DNA from: Karstenula rhodostoma CBS 690.94 | Lineage: Eukaryota; Ascomycota; Dothideomycetes; Pleosporales; Didymosphaeriaceae | DNA length: 64,000 bases | Reading direction: 5' to 3' | NCBI GenBank assembly: GCA_010093485.1 | Contig: MU001494.1 | Coordinates: 2,325,937 to 2,389,936, forward strand | Notes under the pieces: model-generated | What the model saw: the letters and a program-made list of their open reading frames with translations, nothing else | Told to the model about the DNA's origin: nothing | Databases searched by the model: none | Shown: in pieces, positions 60,472-64,000 of the stretch | How the letters are laid out: every line of letters starts with the position of its first letter | How positions within the stretch are numbered: the stretch's first letter is position 1 | Made by a program: the position numbers and the translations under genes

Positions 60472-61600
60472 TGCACGCCACCATGACTGAAGCTGCGCGG
60501 GCTCCTGCATCGCCCCCATACGAAGACTTTGCCTGGTATCTCACAACAGTGTTCGATCACGGCTACGCGTGTAAGCTCGTGTGCCCTCAATCATTACCGT
60601 CTGGATTTCACCACGATACCTAACCCGTTGGCTCAGACATGCCTTACCACAATGATGACAACCACACCGTCAGCAATATCGGTTCCAATTGGGTCAAATG
60701 GTGTTCATTAATCTCAACATGGTGTCCCTTTTTCACCGAGTGCGCATCAGGTACCATCAGTAGCGGAGATTATTACTCAACGTGGTAGGATGCATTGCGT
60801 CGAGTGCAAAAGCAACGACTGAGGTTTTGGATGTAGCCTCGAGACCGACTGTCGCTCCGAGACAGTTTACCAGAACTACCGTACGCAGAGCCCGTTATTC
60901 AGCAACGTCTTCTGCTATCCTGGCTGGATACAACGGACCTATTACAAGCAACGTCCAACCAGCTGGGAGCCGGAGGACCTACTCCGTAAGTGAGACACCT
61001 GATACGTTCTAATTTCGAATACTGAGACTCAAACTTGCAATAGCATGGACTACAATTGCCTCAACAACGGAAGCCACGACGAATACCCCCAGCACGAGTA
61101 TTCAGCCCGGCACCACCACTCTCATCTTGACGATTGCTACTACTGCTTCGCCTACACCACCAACCCCAGACACAAACGTCATCGTTGTCCCAACCCTGCC
61201 TCCACCATCAGAAACCCTGCCTCTCCCTTCTATTGAAACCTCCCACGATACAGCCAACGCCAAAACAGCCTCATCCTCGCTCCTGTCCACGCCCTCATCT
61301 TCCCCGACCCACCCGCCATCTTTACTCTCCTCGCCCGGCTTCGCTCCACCCACCGCCTACAAGCCGGCCACCGAGTTCGTCGTCGGCGTCTCCGTCGGCG
61401 GAACGGTTTTCCTCTGCGCCATCGCTTTGGTGAGCGTAATCGTCATCCGTAAAAGGAGAAATGGGGCGCTGCGAAAGAAGGAAGAAAATCAGGAAAGGGT
61501 TGACCAGCCGCAGCCGCCACAGGTTGATTTGGTTGCGAAACCTGCTGGGCCGGAGCTGCCGGAGCTGGATCCTGTGGTGATGAGGAGTGAACTGCCGTAG
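60472..61600 (+). CDS. Ser/Thr/Pro-rich single-pass membrane protein, 5' part unresolved
   Basis: Two exons are supported: about 60,823-60,985 and 61,044-61,600, joined by a 58-bp intron (GTAAGT ... AATAG, phase 1). The first gives a Cys-containing ectodomain segment (FGCSLETDCRSETVYQNY, then FCYPGWIQRTYYKQ). The second gives a long Thr/Ser/Pro stalk, a transmembrane helix (about FVVGVSVGGTVFLCAIALVS), a basic stop-transfer RKRRNG and a Pro-rich cytosolic tail. This is a common ascomycete surface-protein architecture resembling WSC/mid2-like sensors, with no exact family named. An in-frame TGA at 60,820-60,822 precedes the first exon. The start may lie at ATG 60,472, linked by introns I could not resolve, or the gene may be broken. 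Confidence 0.5.
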
Positions 61601-62037
61601 GGTCGGTTTTTGGGGGGATGATGAGGGACGTGGTGAGGGAGACGGTAAGGGTGGGGCGGTGGGTTTGTTGGGAGTGGGATACGCGGTATGGTTTTAGAGG
61701 GGTAGGGACGCGGTATCACCTGTGAAGAGTTGACCTACCAGAGGGTATGAGCGGCGACGCAAAGAGAGATGGCGGGGGTGGTCGAAAGTGTGGACGTGGT
61801 GAGGAGACGAGAAGGTGCTACTGTTCGAGAAAGCTGCATATACATACAGGATCAAGCACAGTGTATGGTATGTATTACGAAGATATATCGTGGATACGAG
61901 CAGAATATGTTATATACAAACAGCCGCTCAATTGAAACAATACTCCGCGCCGGCCTACCCGCTAATAACGCTGGATAAACACACCTGCACAGCACCAGGT
62001 TCAAGAAATACTGATACAATAAGATAAGAAATGCCGG
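61601..62037. other. Convergent intergenic region
   Basis: 3' flanks of the membrane-protein gene (+) and the Cdt1 gene (-). G-rich around 61,600-61,720; nothing else supported. Confidence 0.6.
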
Positions 62038-63165
62038 TTAATAAGCACCCAGCGCAACAAGCCTGCCCTTCACATCCGTAGGTCTCATCCCCTGGTTGAC
62101 AACTACGCTGCTCAACGCACCCATCCTGACCACGTTCACGTAGCCAGGCGTAACCTCGCTCGCAAGCACCTCGATGCACTTCAGAGCTTCCTCCTTCGAG
62201 ATGGGTGTCCGTATCGAGGTCTGCAGCGACTGCAGCAATGCGTTGATAGAGAAGGAGATGCGCAGGCCAGAACCCTTGCTCGCGCAGAGAAGCGAAATGA
62301 CGCTCAATACGTCTTCTGAGCGCTGGAGTGCGGCCTTGCGCTGGAGCTCGGCGGGCGTGAGCGGCTTGGGGCCGCATGCGGCGGCGGCTTCTTTGGCGAG
62401 GATGCGGTCGAGGAGGTTGGTTTTGCGGACAGAGGTGAAGTCTGTCATTCTGGTCTGGGCTGGGTGCGCGGGAGCGTTCTCCTTGCCCGTGGTCTCGCGG
62501 GTCTTCTTCACGGCGCGGCCTTGCTGGACGCTGTCCTTGAACTCGCGGAGCCTCTTGCGGCCCTTTTCTTGCAGAGGTGCGATGGCAGTCAGGGACTCGC
62601 ATGTTGTGATCTCGGCGTGCGGGAGCTGGGCGATGAACTTTGTGAGCGAGGGCTCGTCGATGAAGGTCTGGATGCTGGACTGCGTGGGATCGCTTCTCGC
62701 TGGCCGTCCACGGCCGCGCTTCTTCGGCGCGGCAATTGGCCGGCTCGACATCTTTTGTGGTGTCTGTCCTGTTGCGCTCCACTGCCTCCACAGATGGTCT
62801 AAGCTCTCCATGAACATGACCTTGAGTGCCTCCTCGTGCCTCTGCGACAGTCCCGTCTGCATCTTGTACTCCTCGCTGACCTCCAGACATATCTTGCCGC
62901 GTCCATAGTCGGAAAGGCGGAAAGGGTTGTTTCGTGCGGCTGGACCGGCGCCGAGGACACCGACGCAGAGGCGGAGATCATCGTAGGTGACTTTGCGATG
63001 GCGCCAAACAGATGTGATCGCCTCGGTGAGATCTCGCAGATCGATGGGAGATCCTGTTCCGTTGTGTATGAAGTGCAGCGACAGCGCGGTGAGGAAGGAC
63101 GAGTGCAATGCGAGGAGATTGACAAGCTCGGTTGGCAGGGCAGCCGTCGGGTCGATGGGCGCCAT
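62038..63165 (-). CDS. cdt1: DNA replication licensing factor Cdt1-like
   Basis: Single exon, 375 residues, ATG at 63,165. The frame stays open further upstream to 63,405, but that part is low-complexity and lies over the promoter elements. Residues 1-130 are helical. A central basic, disordered region contains an AT-hook-like KKRGRGRP and a TPQK segment. QSSIQTFIDEPSLTKFI (about residues 155-170) resembles a PIP box and could direct PCNA-coupled destruction. The C-terminal ~110 residues (TNLLDRILAKEAAAA, QRSEDVLSVISLL, ISKEEALKCIEVLA) form the Cdt1 C-terminal winged helix that binds MCM2-7. Cdt1 loads MCM on origins with ORC and Cdc6 in G1. The family call rests on the C-terminal domain and overall architecture. 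Confidence 0.78.
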   Translation of the reverse strand: MAPIDPTAALPTELVNLLALHSSFLTALSLHFIHNGTGSPIDLRDLTEAITSVWRHRKVTYDDLRLCVGVLGAGPAARNNPFRLSDYGRGKICLEVSEEYKMQTGLSQRHEEALKVMFMESLDHLWRQWSATGQTPQKMSSRPIAAPKKRGRGRPARSDPTQSSIQTFIDEPSLTKFIAQLPHAEITTCESLTAIAPLQEKGRKRLREFKDSVQQGRAVKKTRETTGKENAPAHPAQTRMTDFTSVRKTNLLDRILAKEAAAACGPKPLTPAELQRKAALQRSEDVLSVISLLCASKGSGLRISFSINALLQSLQTSIRTPISKEEALKCIEVLASEVTPGYVNVVRMGALSSVVVNQGMRPTDVKGRLVALGAY

Positions 63166-63915
63166 TGCGTTCGAAAGGTTGAAGGATAGTAAGGTTGAAT
63201 TGATACAGCGCAGCGATGCAGAAGGCAGCTGGCGAAGAAGAGAATAACTGAAGCTGGGAATAATTGTGGGATGATGATGGGAAGAGGGGAGAAGACGGGT
63301 TGTTATGCGCGGCAGTGGGCGGGAAAACAGCACTAGCGTGTGCAGGGGACGCGTCGTTTCGCGTCGCGCGTCGATTTGGCGCACCGACCAATGACAGACG
63401 CGCAAGCGTGACCGAGCTCGCGTTTCTTGGACGTTCGCACGCGATGCCGCAAACCATAATTATCATTCACCTATGATTCTGCTGACTTCAATATTTCATA
63501 CGTTCTTGGACTAGCATGCAAAGGCAGTGGTCTGGATTTCGAAGTGATCTTGGCATGGCTCTCAGAACCTTGAGCTAGTCGGCGGAGAACTTCAGCAACG
63601 CTAACGTACCATGTGCTGCACTATACAGGCGAACACGCTACTAGTCTGTCATTACTCAAGCACCTTATTTGTGTCTGTGAACCGTTCAATGTAGATAGCA
63701 AGCAGACACCCATGGACATGAAGCAGCATTGGACACATGCTGCGAAACACGAATTGACTGACATGAACACAGCAAGACACGAGCACAATGAAGTCGAATT
63801 AAATACATTGAGGCAAGAAGCCATCCCCAAACTAACTCCTAAACCCGAAGGTCGCATGCAGAAGTGGTAATCCGTGACATTCGTACAATCTCTTCATTCG
63901 GTAACAGCGAGCCGC
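63166..63915. other. Promoter region of cdt1 and 3' flank of the last gene
   Basis: About 750 bp without a supported gene. The left part holds the cell-cycle promoter motifs listed separately; the right part is the downstream flank of the partial gene at the window end. Confidence 0.6.
63319..63392 (-). promoter_or_regulatory. Cell-cycle promoter cluster: E2F-type, MCB and SCB-like sites
   Basis: Upstream of the Cdt1 start (about 155-225 bp): GCGGGAAA at 63,319-63,326 and TTTGGCGC at 63,375-63,382, both fitting the E2F consensus TTTSSCGC on one strand or the other. ACGCGT (MluI cell-cycle box) is at 63,349-63,354 and TTTCGCG (reverse of an SCB-like CGCGAAA) at 63,357-63,363. A CCAAT box is at 63,388-63,392. 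In yeast, MBF/SBF use MCB/SCB sites for G1/S genes; Cdt1 expression at that stage would fit. Confidence 0.6.
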
Positions 63916-64000
63916 TTACTTTCCGCCAAAGATTCCACCGAACCAGCCCTTGGACTTGTTGATGCCATCGGTAACCTCCTTGTCGAACTTGTTCGCGGCG
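63916..64000 (-). CDS. C-terminal end of a small Gly/Lys-rich protein (partial)
   Basis: Only the last 27 codons are in the window, minus strand, stop TAA at 63,918-63,916. The tail reads FDKEVTDGINKSKGWFGGIF and ends GGK. The amphipathic, helical lead-in and Gly-rich end resemble a widespread small ascomycete protein often labelled calcofluor-white-hypersensitive-like. Function unknown; the start lies beyond the window. Confidence 0.6.
   Translation of the reverse strand, partial: AANKFDKEVTDGINKSKGWFGGIFGGK

Noticed and set aside
62174..62908. 244-residue open frame on the + strand
   Set aside because: Antisense to the Cdt1-like gene; no domain seen.
62038..63405. Longer Cdt1 form starting upstream of 63,165
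   Set aside because: The extra N-terminal stretch is low-complexity, overlaps the cell-cycle promoter motifs, and has no ATG at its start in a good context.

Overview
The window comes from a filamentous ascomycete (Pezizomycotina, most likely Dothideomycetes). The signs are short spliceosomal introns (about 50-160 bp) with GTAAGT-type donors and CTAAC/CTGAC-like branch sites, a Zn2Cys6 regulator, a DUF6604-type gene, Vam7, a fungal SurE phosphatase, and transposon DNA mutated by RIP (repeat-induced point mutation). It has two very different halves.

1-33,744 is an AT-rich isochore with no living gene. It is a nest of LTR retrotransposons in which CpA and TpG dinucleotides are almost completely gone, so ATG and CAT hardly occur on either strand. 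Two families explain nearly all of it. One is a Ty3/Gypsy element with ~246-bp LTRs (TATAAGGG...TTTTATA) and a 46-bp tandem repeat in its leader. The other is a Ty1/Copia element with 286-bp LTRs (TATTAGAT...ATCTAATA). The layout is: Gypsy 3' part (1-5,727, +); Copia missing its 5' end (5,728-9,316, +); Gypsy (9,317-14,668, -); Gypsy leader/gag fragment (14,669-16,605, +); a full Gypsy (16,606-30,323, +) split by a full Copia (17,718-23,247, -, TSD TATCT); a Gypsy 5' fragment (30,324-32,675, -) whose LTR is split by an unclassified 1.2-kb insertion with a 12-bp target duplication; and about 1.07 kb of unassigned AT-rich DNA.

Normal composition returns abruptly at about 33,745. First comes a gene remnant cut off at the boundary (33,768-34,832) and a 10-N assembly gap (35,082-35,091). 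Then come Vam7 SNARE (-), a divergent short-chain dehydrogenase (+), a secreted SurE-type phosphatase (+, 3 exons), a secreted CE4 polysaccharide deacetylase (-, 2 exons), a Zn2Cys6 transcription factor (-, 2 exons) and a class II terpene-cyclase-like protein (-). A secreted beta-helix protein follows (-, 3 exons).

49-56 kb is a decayed accessory block. It holds one intact hypothetical gene, a broken tripeptidyl-aminopeptidase-like hydrolase, and a DUF6604-type gene with three in-frame stops. A 45-bp identical repeat flanks the block. The final 7 kb is mainly housekeeping: a Rieske oxygenase (+, 2 exons), mitochondrial-type formyltetrahydrofolate deformylase (+), a Ser/Thr/Pro-rich single-pass membrane protein (+), Cdt1 replication licensing factor (-) with E2F/MCB-type promoter sites, and the 3' end of a small Gly/Lys-rich protein (-).

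No clearly new defence or mobile system is visible. The most unusual signals are the near-complete RIP saturation, the reconstructable nesting with one orientation conflict, the truncated HAD/terpene-cyclase architecture beside a Zn2Cys6 gene, and the repeat-flanked pseudogene block.
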